Positions 6,679-12,236 of a DNA stretch of 12,332 bases are shown in pieces. The notes under the pieces are model-generated. The model made no database searches. It was given only the letters and a program-made list of their open reading frames with translations, and was not told the origin of the DNA. The stretch's first letter is position 1. The number at the start of each line of letters is the position of its first letter. The position numbers and the translations under genes were made by a program. This DNA comes from DATGUN01 sp035301285. GTDB taxonomy: Bacteria > Bacillota > Bacilli > Bacillales > Amphibacillaceae. The DNA lies in NCBI GenBank assembly GCA_035301285.1, contig DATGUN010000011.1, forward strand, positions 1 to 12,332. The letters run 5' to 3'.

Positions 6679-7025
6679 CTCTTATACCATTTTGCCCCAC
6701 TATTGCTGGAATTGCAAAACCGCTTAGTGAACATCCATTATATAATAGGTATAAAGCACTACTTATTACTTTATTTGGGAAAAAAATAGTAATAATGCAT
6801 GATTTATAAAAACATTCATTATGTCATACTTATATATGTTATGAATGAATGGAGATACCATTGTACGAATCACTCTCAAAACTCCCACATAAACATTGTT
6901 TTAGACATAAAGAAGCACGTCAAATGACACAGTTAGCGTTATATAATGTATAGTCGCCAAACGTGCTTGCCAGGTTTGAAATATAATGGATATTCCATAT
7001 ATCCAAAAGAAAAGAGGGATATGAT
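6679..7025. promoter_or_regulatory. AT-rich divergent intergenic region with inverted repeats
   Basis: This gap holds no supported gene. It contains several inverted repeats: TTATTACT/AGTAATAA near 6762-6794, CATTCATT/AATGAATG around 6813-6850, AAGCACGT (6913-6920)/ACGTGCTT (6961-6968), and TGGATAT (6987-6993)/ATATCCA (6999-7005). TATAAT occurs at 6942-6947 and 6982-6987 on the plus strand and at 6737-6742 on the minus strand, but none has a good -35. The promoters of the two divergent membrane-protein genes must lie here and may be regulator dependent. Confidence 0.4.
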
Positions 7026-7577
7026 ATGGAAAAGGAAAACAGCAGTAAACTAGGGGTTGCAATCTTATATGGGCTTGTTGCAGCCTTAATGAGTGGTATC
7101 ATCTGGGGAGCTATTATCATTATTTTTAATTATCAGCTTGCATACGTTGCATTAGGTGTTGGAGCCCTGACAGGTTACTCGGTTATTCTTGCCGCAAGAG
7201 AAAATTTGACACATGCACATCGCCTGATTGCCGTTATAACAAGTCTAATCGGAATTGTCGTTGGAAAGTACATCGGATTCGCTTACACTTTCAATGATGG
7301 ATTTGAAGCCTTTTTGGACCCATTCACACGTGCGTCTTTTGGACACTATTTCGATGTTTTATTCGGTTTCGTTGATATCCTATTTATCTTATTGGCAATG
7401 GTAACTGCTTGGCAAGTCCCGACCAGTTATGCCAAAAAAGAACAAAAGGATACAAATATGGTTCTCGATGCCAATGAAATCGAAAACCAACATTTTGATG
7501 AAACAGCCGCAGAAAGTGAAACGGCTCAAGATCAAGCACGTCAAGAGCCAACCAAAGAAGAAAACATGAATCGTTAA
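7026..7577 (+). CDS. Four-helix membrane protein with acidic C-terminal tail, unrecognised
   Basis: The 183 residues fall into two parts. Residues 1-130 form about four membrane helices (roughly 8-33, 36-56, 65-85, 108-129) rich in Gly and Ala, with polar loops containing ARENLTHAHR (57-66). Residues 133-183 are a hydrophilic, Glu/Asp/Gln/Thr-rich and probably disordered tail. Both ends are likely cytoplasmic. I recognise no named family, and no catalytic motif stands out. AGAGGGAT upstream of the ATG at 7026 is a usable ribosome binding site, and a good terminator closes the unit, so it is a single-gene transcript. No neighbour gives a functional clue. Confidence 0.8.
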   Translation: MEKENSSKLGVAILYGLVAALMSGIIWGAIIIIFNYQLAYVALGVGALTGYSVILAARENLTHAHRLIAVITSLIGIVVGKYIGFAYTFNDGFEAFLDPFTRASFGHYFDVLFGFVDILFILLAMVTAWQVPTSYAKKEQKDTNMVLDANEIENQHFDETAAESETAQDQARQEPTKEENMNR

Positions 7578-7590
7578 CAGTGTTTCCAAG

Positions 7591-7623
7591 ACGAGTTCAG
7601 CTTTATTGCCGGACTCGTTTTTT
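7591..7623 (+). terminator. Rho-independent terminator after the four-helix membrane protein
   Basis: ACGAGTTC (7591-7598) pairs with GGACTCGT (7611-7618), one pair being a wobble, around a 12-nt loop, followed by a run of T. It starts 14 nt beyond the stop codon. Confidence 0.85.
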
Positions 7624-7671
7624 CTTATTATTAAACAGGTCAATCTTCATTCAACTTAAAATGATAGACAT

Positions 7672-7699
7672 TTGCATTCTTTCCTTTATGACATATAAT
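7672..7699 (+). promoter_or_regulatory. Promoter of the sortase gene
   Basis: TTGCAT (7672-7677) and a perfect TATAAT (7694-7699) are spaced by 16 nt. The start of transcription near 7706 would leave a leader of about 65 nt before the sortase ATG. Confidence 0.65.
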
Positions 7700-7770
7700 G
7701 GGGATAGAATGATACTCTGTAGACAACTATATGTAATTGTGTTTTCTATAAGGATTAAGGAGTGATTCTT

Positions 7771-8361
7771 ATGATGCGTGTTCTCTCAATCTCCTTACTC
7801 ATTGCCGGGTTGGGATTTCTCGGTTACGGTGGTTTTCAACTATATAAATCACACGCGATGGAAAGTCAACGTCTCGATGAAGCAACAGAATTTGTCTCCG
7901 AAACTGTCATCAATGACCAAAATATAGATGATGTAGAAGACATGGATTATGATGATTTCACAACAGACGACACGATTGGTATTTTGTACATTCCAAAACT
8001 GGAACGTGAAATACCCATTATAGAAGGAACCGATGAAGATGAACTGGCCAAAGGTGTTGGTCACTTCTCTGACACAGGTTTTCCGGGTGAAAATAAACAA
8101 ATAGTGTTATCCGGGCATCGTGACACGGTATTCAGGGATTTCGGCGATTTGGAAGACGGGGATGAATTCCACGTTAAAATGAAACAAGGAACTTATATAT
8201 ATGTCATCAATGATTCCGAGACTCAAATCGTACCCGCCGATGACACAACCGTCATCGATCCATCAAGAAAAGATGAAGTGTTGACAGTGTCTACTTGTTA
8301 TCCATTTTCATATGTCGGAAATGCACCGGATCGTTATGTTCTTCACGCCTATCCTCAATAG
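7771..8361 (+). CDS. srtD: Class D sortase
   Basis: Membrane-anchored cysteine transpeptidase that cleaves a C-terminal sorting signal on secreted proteins and links them to the cell wall. Of 196 residues, 1-24 form an N-terminal signal-anchor, 35-67 an acidic linker, and about 68-196 the sortase beta-barrel. The catalytic triad is visible: His116 in SGHRDTVF, Cys176 in TVSTCYPF and Arg188 in APDRYV. The size matches class D sortases such as B. subtilis YhcS (198 aa). The start is taken at 7771 because AAGGAG (7757-7762) is spaced 8 nt from it; the in-frame GTG at 7762 overlaps that site. The gene has its own promoter and terminator. No protein with an LPxTx-type sorting motif is encoded in the window, so its substrates must lie elsewhere. 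Confidence 0.93.
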   Translation: MMRVLSISLLIAGLGFLGYGGFQLYKSHAMESQRLDEATEFVSETVINDQNIDDVEDMDYDDFTTDDTIGILYIPKLEREIPIIEGTDEDELAKGVGHFSDTGFPGENKQIVLSGHRDTVFRDFGDLEDGDEFHVKMKQGTYIYVINDSETQIVPADDTTVIDPSRKDEVLTVSTCYPFSYVGNAPDRYVLHAYPQ

Positions 8362-8376
8362 CAGAACGGAATGAGC

Positions 8377-8410
8377 AAAACTGCCATGAATATACTCAGG
8401 CAGTTTTTTT
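8377..8410 (+). terminator. Rho-independent terminator of the sortase gene
   Basis: CTGCC plus TGA on one side pairs with TCA plus GGCAG on the other, around a short loop. It is flanked by AAAA before the stem and seven T residues after it. It starts 16 nt past the sortase stop. Confidence 0.9.
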
Positions 8411-8517
8411 ATGTAAAAAATACTAAAATTACATTTATACCTTACGCTTCCTCTTAACAATCACAATATGAAGCAATAGCACGACCAATTACAATCAACG
8501 TTAATTTCTTATAGTAT

Positions 8518-8547
8518 TTGCTTACTTAGGCTATTTTTATGTATAAT
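8518..8547 (+). promoter_or_regulatory. Candidate promoter of ytvI
   Basis: TTGCTT (8518-8523) and a perfect TATAAT (8542-8547) are spaced by 18 nt, 40 nt upstream of the coding start. This is a sigma-A type promoter; I saw no convincing sporulation-sigma promoter. Confidence 0.55.
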
Positions 8548-8587
8548 CATATTATATTACCCTTTTTGATTACATCTGGAGGATAAC

Positions 8588-9730
8588 ATGACTAAAAACC
8601 AAGCGCTTATTTTTGTACGGCTCGTAGCGGTTATTTTGGCATTCATCGCTGTAGTGTGGGGATTTACATTGATATTTTCCATATCATATCCATTTTGGAT
8701 TGCTGCATTACTCGTCTGGATGTTTTACCCACTTGTGCGATTGTTGATACATAAACTTCATTTACCAAATGGAATAGCCGTCTTTATTGTCCTGTTAATA
8801 AGCTTGGCAGTCCTTGCTGGTGCCATAACAGGAATTATTTTCCTGATTGTTTTCGCAATAAAACGTATATCTGAGTTCATTCCCGAATGGATCCAATCCA
8901 CTGCCGCAAACATGCAAGGTTTTGTAAATGAAACCATTTTACCATTATGGCAAAAGATAGGACAGGCAATGGATATATTTCCACCTGAACAACAATCGAC
9001 ACTTCATGATGGAATCGTGTCCCTCGGCAATCGACTCGCTGAATCATTTACGGAATATGGACACGGCTTGGCTGAAGGATTGACTCAGGTCGTCTTTATC
9101 ATCCCAACGTTTATTATTGCTTTTGTTTTCATATTCGTTGCCTTCTATTTCATCGGCAAAGATTGGGATCGCATTATGCGCAGATCTCGAGAAATGATGC
9201 CATCAGGATTTTTGAAGAAAATAAAAATGTTTAAGCATATTTTAAGATACAGGGTATTTGGCTTTGTACGCGCACAGTTTATATTGATGTTTATAGCATC
9301 ACTGATTGTTTTTATAGGGATAAGCATTTTACGTGTTGACCATTCCCTTACCATTGCCATTATTGTAGGGATAGCGGAAATCCTCCCATACTTTGGTACA
9401 GGAACGATTTTGATCCCTTGGTTTATTTATATGTTCTTCACGGGTAACATCGGAATGGGAATAGGGTTGGGAATTGTATATGCCATAACGTTCGCTGTCA
9501 GGCAGTCCATTGAACCGAAAATCCTTTCTACCAATATGAATATTAATGCTTTAGCAGCATTAATCTCCTTATTTGTCGGTATGAAACTATTTGGTGTGAT
9601 GGGTGTATTCATCGGGCCCCTGCTATTGGTTGTTTTAGTCGTGATGGTTGAAGTAGGTTTCGTTAAGGAAGTGACCGACTTTATATTGTACGGATTTAAA
9701 GATGAAACAAAAAATAAGAGTCATGAATAA
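8588..9730 (+). CDS. ytvI: YtvI-type sporulation membrane protein (AI-2E transporter family)
   Basis: A 380-residue polytopic membrane protein of the AI-2E transporter (PerM/TqsA) superfamily. Hydrophobic segments lie at about 8-30, 33-53, 62-90, 168-190, 228-247, 255-285, 288-304 and 320-355, with a large central region (95-165) outside the membrane as is usual. The family motif appears as AEILPYFGTG (263-272), followed by RQSIEPKILS (305-314). The layout and the LILRV...LPYFGTG...IPW sequence agree with B. subtilis YtvI (about 371 aa), annotated as a sporulation integral membrane protein. The transported substrate is unknown. GGAGGAT lies 5 nt before the ATG. The gene is a single-gene unit ended by its own terminator and converges with the tRNA array. 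It could instead be another AI-2E paralogue, which would change only the sporulation link. Confidence 0.82.
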   Translation: MTKNQALIFVRLVAVILAFIAVVWGFTLIFSISYPFWIAALLVWMFYPLVRLLIHKLHLPNGIAVFIVLLISLAVLAGAITGIIFLIVFAIKRISEFIPEWIQSTAANMQGFVNETILPLWQKIGQAMDIFPPEQQSTLHDGIVSLGNRLAESFTEYGHGLAEGLTQVVFIIPTFIIAFVFIFVAFYFIGKDWDRIMRRSREMMPSGFLKKIKMFKHILRYRVFGFVRAQFILMFIASLIVFIGISILRVDHSLTIAIIVGIAEILPYFGTGTILIPWFIYMFFTGNIGMGIGLGIVYAITFAVRQSIEPKILSTNMNINALAALISLFVGMKLFGVMGVFIGPLLLVVLVVMVEVGFVKEVTDFILYGFKDETKNKSHE

Positions 9731-9767
9731 AAATCAGTTTTATCAAATACGTCATTGGTATTTAATG

Positions 9768-9804
9768 ATACGCAGTTTCTATATGAAGGAGCTGCGTATT
9801 TTTT
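9768..9804 (+). terminator. Rho-independent terminator of ytvI
   Basis: ATACGCAG (9768-9775) pairs with CTGCGTAT (9792-9799), with additional inner TTC/GAA pairing, followed by T residues to 9804. Confidence 0.88.
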
Positions 9805-9849
9805 ATTTTGATGACAGTGCTTCATTCAAGAAGATAATCCATACATCGA

Positions 9850-9897
9850 AAATAAAAATAAAAAACGTTTTGATGATAGAATTACCATCAAAACGTT
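9850..9897 (-). terminator. Rho-independent terminator of the tRNA array
   Basis: On the minus strand a perfect 12-bp stem (arms 9886-9897 and 9864-9875, loop 10 nt) is followed by a long T-rich tract (9850-9865). It lies 11 nt past the last tRNA (Leu) and ends the whole rRNA/tRNA unit. Confidence 0.94.
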
Positions 9898-9907
9898 ATG
9901 AATGTAG

Positions 9908-9989
9908 TACCAGTGGCCGGGATCGAACCGGCACTCCCGTAGGAACGTGATTTTGAGTCACGCGCGTCTGCCTATTCCGCCACACTGGC
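9908..9989 (-). tRNA. tRNA-Leu (anticodon CAA)
   Basis: Class II tRNA with acceptor GCCAGTG/CACTGGT (G-U first pair), anticodon loop CTCAAAA, long variable arm and T-loop TTCGATC. CCA is not encoded. It is the last tRNA of the array. Confidence 0.95.
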
Positions 9990-9994
9990 ATGTA

Positions 9995-10068
<74 letters not shown>

Positions 10069-10082
10069 ACATAATAGGGTTA

Positions 10083-10154
10083 AGCGGAAGACGGGATTCG
10101 AACCCGCGACCCCCACCTTGGCAAGGTGGTGTTCTACCACTGAACTACTTCCGC
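10083..10154 (-). tRNA. tRNA-Gly (anticodon GCC)
   Basis: Acceptor GCGGAAG/CTTCCGC, anticodon GCC in loop TTGCCAA, discriminator U, T-loop TTCGAAT. CCA is not encoded. Confidence 0.96.
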
Positions 10155-10157
10155 AAA

Positions 10158-10229
10158 CTGGGCTGCTAGGATTCGAACCTAGGTTGCACGGGATCAAAAC
10201 CCGATGCCTTACCGCTTGGCTACAGCCCA
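10158..10229 (-). tRNA. tRNA-Gln (anticodon TTG)
   Basis: Acceptor TGGGCTG/CAGCCCA with the U1-A72 pair usual for tRNA-Gln, anticodon loop TTTTGAT, discriminator G. CCA is not encoded. Confidence 0.96.
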
Positions 10230-10235
10230 ATGTTA

Positions 10236-10312
10236 TGGGGCGGCCGGTGGGGATCGAACCCACGAATGCCGGAGCCACAATCCGGTGCGTTGACCGCTTC
10301 GCCACGACCGCC
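10236..10312 (-). tRNA. tRNA-His (anticodon GTG)
   Basis: Acceptor GCGGTCG/CGGCCGC with an encoded extra G at position -1 opposite discriminator C73, the histidine identity pair. Anticodon GTG in loop TTGTGGC, CCA encoded. Confidence 0.96.
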
Positions 10313-10323
10313 ATGGTAAGCAA

Positions 10324-10394
10324 CAGGGGTAGCAGGATTCGAACCCGCAGCGACGGTTTTGGAGACCGTAGTTTTGCCCTTAAACTATACCCCT
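10324..10394 (-). tRNA. tRNA-Trp (anticodon CCA)
   Basis: Acceptor AGGGGTA/TACCCCT, discriminator G, anticodon loop CTCCAAA, T-loop TTCGAAT. 3' CCA is not encoded. Confidence 0.95.
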
Positions 10395-10408
10395 ACATAA
10401 AATTAAAA

Positions 10409-10490
10409 TGGAGGGGGGCAGATTCGAACTGCCGAACCCAGAGGGAGCGGATTTACAGTCCGCCGCGTTTAGCCACTTCGCTACCCCTCC
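10409..10490 (-). tRNA. tRNA-Tyr (anticodon GTA)
   Basis: Class II bacterial tRNA-Tyr with acceptor GGAGGGG/CCCCTCC, anticodon loop CTGTAAA, long variable arm and discriminator A. CCA is not encoded. Confidence 0.95.
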
Positions 10491-10515
10491 ATATAAACAT
10501 GAAATGATCCTAGAA

Positions 10516-10591
10516 TGGTGGCTCGGGACGGAATCGAACCGCCGACACAAGGATTTTCAGTCCTTTGCTCTACCGACTGAGCTACCGAGCC
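10516..10591 (-). tRNA. tRNA-Phe (anticodon GAA)
   Basis: Acceptor GGCTCGG/CCGAGCC, anticodon loop CTGAAAA, discriminator A, CCA encoded. Its first 26 nt are duplicated 159 bp upstream (10725-10750). The 25-bp gap to tRNA-Tyr is where B. subtilis trnD carries tRNA-Thr, absent here. Confidence 0.96.
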
Positions 10592-10694
10592 ATGATGATT
10601 ATGATGTAATCGATAATTTAAAATGTTTCCTTAAGAATAATTGCTCGTCGTGTTGCAAGTAAGTTCATTGAAGCAGCACTCCTCGCAGACTACA
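10566..10694 (-). repeat. tRNA-Phe leader repeat, copy adjacent to the intact gene
   Basis: 129 bp covering the first 26 nt of tRNA-Phe and its upstream leader. It recurs at 10725-10853 with two mismatches that I can count (period 159 bp). Copies are separated by a 30-bp link (10695-10724) that is related to part of the 155-bp fMet repeat. In the direction of transcription the leader contains GTAGTCTGCGAGGAGTGC, an AACACGACGAGCAA stretch and a small GATTA/TAATC hairpin just before the tRNA. Confidence 0.93.
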
Positions 10695-10724
10695 CATAGT
10701 AGTTTATTCGATGGTGTTTACGTC

Positions 10725-10750
10725 TGCTCTACCGACTGAGCTACCGAGCC
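10725..10750 (-). pseudogene. Truncated tRNA-Phe (5' 26 nt)
   Basis: Identical to nucleotides 1-26 of the intact tRNA-Phe: the 5' acceptor strand and the complete D arm. It then breaks into GACGTAAAC instead of the anticodon arm. It lacks anticodon, T arm and 3' end, so it cannot make a tRNA. Confidence 0.92.
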
Positions 10751-10853
10751 ATGATGATTATGATGTAATCGATAATTTAAAATATTTCCTTAAGAATAAT
10801 TGCTCGTCGTGTTGCAAGTAAGTTCAGTGAAGCAGCACTCCTCGCAGACTACA
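10725..10853 (-). repeat. tRNA-Phe leader repeat, upstream copy
   Basis: Second copy of the 129-bp unit. It keeps the leader but ends inside the tRNA, so its tRNA part is only a 5' fragment. Upstream of it the sequence passes into the unique spacer below tRNA-Asp. Confidence 0.93.
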
Positions 10854-10873
10854 ACTACTATAAAATGAATAAA

Positions 10874-10950
10874 TGGCGGTCTGGACGGGACTCGAACCCG
10901 CGACCTCCTGCGTGACAGGCAGGCATTCTAACCAGCTGAACTACCAGACC
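10874..10950 (-). tRNA. tRNA-Asp (anticodon GTC)
   Basis: Acceptor GGTCTGG/CCAGACC, discriminator G, anticodon loop CTGTCAC, CCA encoded. Confidence 0.96.
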
Positions 10951-11033
10951 ATTAATATTATACTGTAAATAAATTGCTAATATAAGCTTTACTTCACAGT
11001 ACACTTGATTGCAACAAAGAACGTTGCATATTT
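10951..11033 (-). other. Spacer between tRNA-fMet and tRNA-Asp with a processing hairpin
   Basis: Just after the fMet CCA the transcript can form TGCAAC/GTTGCA (arms 11023-11028 and 11010-11015, 7-nt loop). A GTGTACTGTGAAG stretch nearby faintly resembles the leader element of the two repeat arrays. A TATAAT lies close to tRNA-Asp with only a poor -35 (TTATAT at 17 nt), so an internal promoter is possible but unproven. Confidence 0.4.
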
Positions 11034-11095
<62 letters not shown>

Positions 11096-11110
<15 letters not shown>

Positions 11111-11250
11111 ATATAAATAATAATGTTTAAGGTTCTATGCTCTTAGTTCCGTGCTTACTAATTTGAGTTGTTCGTCGTGTTGTATGTGATTTCGTTGTTG
11201 CTGCACTCCTCACAGACTACACTTAGATGTTATCTCGATGGAGTTTACGT
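11096..11250 (-). repeat. 155-bp fMet leader repeat, copy 1 (joined to the intact tRNA)
   Basis: Tandem direct repeat unit. It contains the first 15 nt of tRNA-fMet, an AT-rich leader, and a block carrying AACACGACGAACAA, GAGGAGTGCAGC and GTAGTCTG, and ends with ACGTAAACTCC (transcription direction). It differs from copy 2 at five of 155 positions by my count. Confidence 0.94.
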
Positions 11251-11265
11251 CTGCTCCACCCCGCG
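11251..11265 (-). pseudogene. Truncated tRNA-fMet, fragment 1 (5' 15 nt)
   Basis: Identical to nucleotides 1-15 of the intact fMet gene (acceptor 5' strand and first half of the D stem), then breaks into ACGTAAACTCC. The new CTCC can re-pair with GGAG, restoring a D-stem-like hairpin. Confidence 0.85.
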
Positions 11266-11405
11266 ATATAAATAATAATGTTTAAGGTTCTATGCTCTTA
11301 GTTCCGTGCTTACTAATTTGAATTGTTCGTCGTGTTGTATATGATTTCGTTGTTGCTGCACTCCTCACAGACTACACTTTGATGTTGTCTCGACGGAGTT
11401 TACGT
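11251..11405 (-). repeat. 155-bp fMet leader repeat, copy 2
   Basis: Abuts copies 1 and 3 without a gap, at the same 155-bp period. Its tRNA part is a 15-nt fMet fragment only. Confidence 0.94.
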
Positions 11406-11420
11406 CTGCTCCACCCCGCG
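11406..11420 (-). pseudogene. Truncated tRNA-fMet, fragment 2 (5' 15 nt)
   Basis: Same 15-nt 5' fragment and same junction as the fragment at 11251-11265, exactly 155 bp further upstream in the transcript. Confidence 0.85.
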
Positions 11421-11536
11421 ATATAAATAATAATGTTTAAGGTTCTATGCTCTTGACTTTCTGCTTACTAGTTTGAATTGTTCGTCGTGTTGCATGTGAT
11501 TTCAGTGTTGCTGCACTCCCCTACAAGTCTGATGTT
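11406..11536 (-). repeat. fMet leader repeat, copy 3 (partial and diverged)
   Basis: The first 49 bp are identical to copy 2. The remainder is more diverged and shortened where it meets the 3' end of tRNA-Val. It probably represents the original Val-fMet spacer from which the newer copies arose. Confidence 0.85.
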
Positions 11537-11539
11537 ATA

Positions 11540-11615
11540 TGGTGGAGGATGTAGGGCTCGAACCTACGACCCCCTGCTTGTAAGGCAGATGCTCTCCCAG
11601 CTGAGCTAATCCTCC
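11540..11615 (-). tRNA. tRNA-Val (anticodon TAC)
   Basis: Acceptor GGAGGAT/ATCCTCC, discriminator A, anticodon loop CTTACAA, CCA encoded. Confidence 0.96.
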
Positions 11616-11675
11616 AACGCACAAGTTGGTGGTCAGGCCTAATTGTCATACGCCATCTTGAAACGCTAAAAATAA

Positions 11676-11750
11676 TGGTGACCCGTACGGGACTCGAACC
11701 CGTGTTACCGCCGTGAAAGGGCGGTGTCTTAACCGCTTGACCAACGGGCC
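11676..11750 (-). tRNA. tRNA-Glu (anticodon TTC)
   Basis: Acceptor GGCCCGT/ACGGGTC (one G-U pair), discriminator A, anticodon loop CTTTCAC, CCA encoded. Confidence 0.96.
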
Positions 11751-11758
11751 AAAATAAA

Positions 11759-11851
11759 TGGCGGAGAGCGAGGGATTCGAACCCTCGAGGCCGCGTAAAC
11801 GGCCTACACGATTTCCAATCGTGCTCCTTCGGCCAACTCGGACAGCTCTCC
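11759..11851 (-). tRNA. tRNA-Ser (anticodon GGA)
   Basis: Class II tRNA with acceptor GGAGAGC/GCTCTCC, discriminator G, anticodon loop TTGGAAA, a long GC-rich variable arm, and CCA encoded. Only one base separates it from tRNA-Asn, so the two must be cut from a joint precursor. Confidence 0.96.
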
Positions 11852-11852
11852 A

Positions 11853-11927
11853 TGGCTCCACAGGCAGGATTCGAACCTGCGACCGATCGGTTAACAGCCG
11901 ATTGCTCTACCACTGAGCTACTGTGGA
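11853..11927 (-). tRNA. tRNA-Asn (anticodon GTT)
   Basis: Acceptor TCCACAG/CTGTGGA, discriminator G, anticodon loop CTGTTAA, CCA encoded. First tRNA of the array. Confidence 0.96.
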
Positions 11928-11933
11928 ATAGTA

Positions 11934-11966
11934 ACATAAAACGTTAATGAGTACAGTGTTTTATGT
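11934..11966 (-). other. Leader hairpin before tRNA-Asn
   Basis: ACATAAAAC and GTTTTATGT form a perfect 9-bp stem (arms 11958-11966 and 11934-11942) around a 15-nt loop, ending 7 nt before the mature 5' end of tRNA-Asn. It lacks a U-tract in the direction of transcription, so processing or leader folding is more likely than termination. Confidence 0.55.
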
Positions 11967-12052
11967 TTAAGTGCTTACTATGTTGCAAGCAGTATCAGTG
12001 ATTTTGCACATTCGCAGGTTAATTTCAAAAGAATGCCAGCAACTATGGATTA

Positions 12053-12064
12053 TTTTAAAGAGCA
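12053..12064 (-). promoter_or_regulatory. boxA-like antitermination element
   Basis: The minus strand reads TGCTCTTTAAAA, which matches the rRNA boxA core TGCTCTTTA bound by NusB-NusE. It lies about 57-68 nt downstream of the start predicted from the promoter at 12128-12155 and upstream of the whole tRNA array. Antitermination would help RNA polymerase cross this long, highly structured untranslated region. Confidence 0.6.
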
Positions 12065-12127
12065 GTACAAGGTATAAAGTTCGGATAATTGAGTAGCAAG
12101 TTTAATTCATTATTAATACCCAACAAT

Positions 12128-12155
12128 ATTATAAGTCTTTTTTGATAAAAATCAA
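12128..12155 (-). promoter_or_regulatory. Candidate promoter of the tRNA array, within the post-23S spacer
   Basis: On the minus strand TTGATT (12150-12155) and a perfect TATAAT (12128-12133) are spaced by 16 nt. Transcription from about 12121 would cover boxA and all 14 tRNAs, independent of the rRNA promoter. The -35 region also contains a TTGAT/ATCAA micro-hairpin. Confidence 0.6.
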
Positions 12156-12186
12156 GTATATCCTTATATTATGTATGATTTTTGTA

Positions 12187-12206
12187 CCCTGAAAACTGAA
12201 TAAGAG
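12187..12206 (-). other. 3' arm of the 23S rRNA processing stem
   Basis: The minus strand carries TTATTCAGTTTTCAGGGT some 30 nt past the 23S end. Its complement resembles the TTTGAAAACTGAATAA sequence that precedes 23S in Bacillaceae operons, so the two would pair to form the precursor stem cut by RNase III-type enzymes. The 5' arm is outside the window, so this is by analogy. Confidence 0.5.
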
Positions 12207-12236
12207 CTTCTTGCAACGAGCGTCATATTGAATGTT

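Noticed and set aside
6849..6944. Possible 31-codon frame (ATG 6849, or TTG 6861 behind GGAG) in the divergent region
   Set aside because: Too short, with weak start signals and no recognised family; conservation would be needed to support it.
10566..10853. Attachment-site duplication by a prophage or integrative element at tRNA-Phe
   Set aside because: Integrases usually duplicate the 3' half of a tRNA. Here the 5' end is duplicated, the copies are only 159 bp apart, and no integrase gene is present; tandem recombination explains it better.
11928..12236. Hidden 5S rRNA in the post-23S spacer
   Set aside because: None of the conserved 5S blocks could be found on the minus strand by eye; the GCTCTT-like string near 12205 stands alone.
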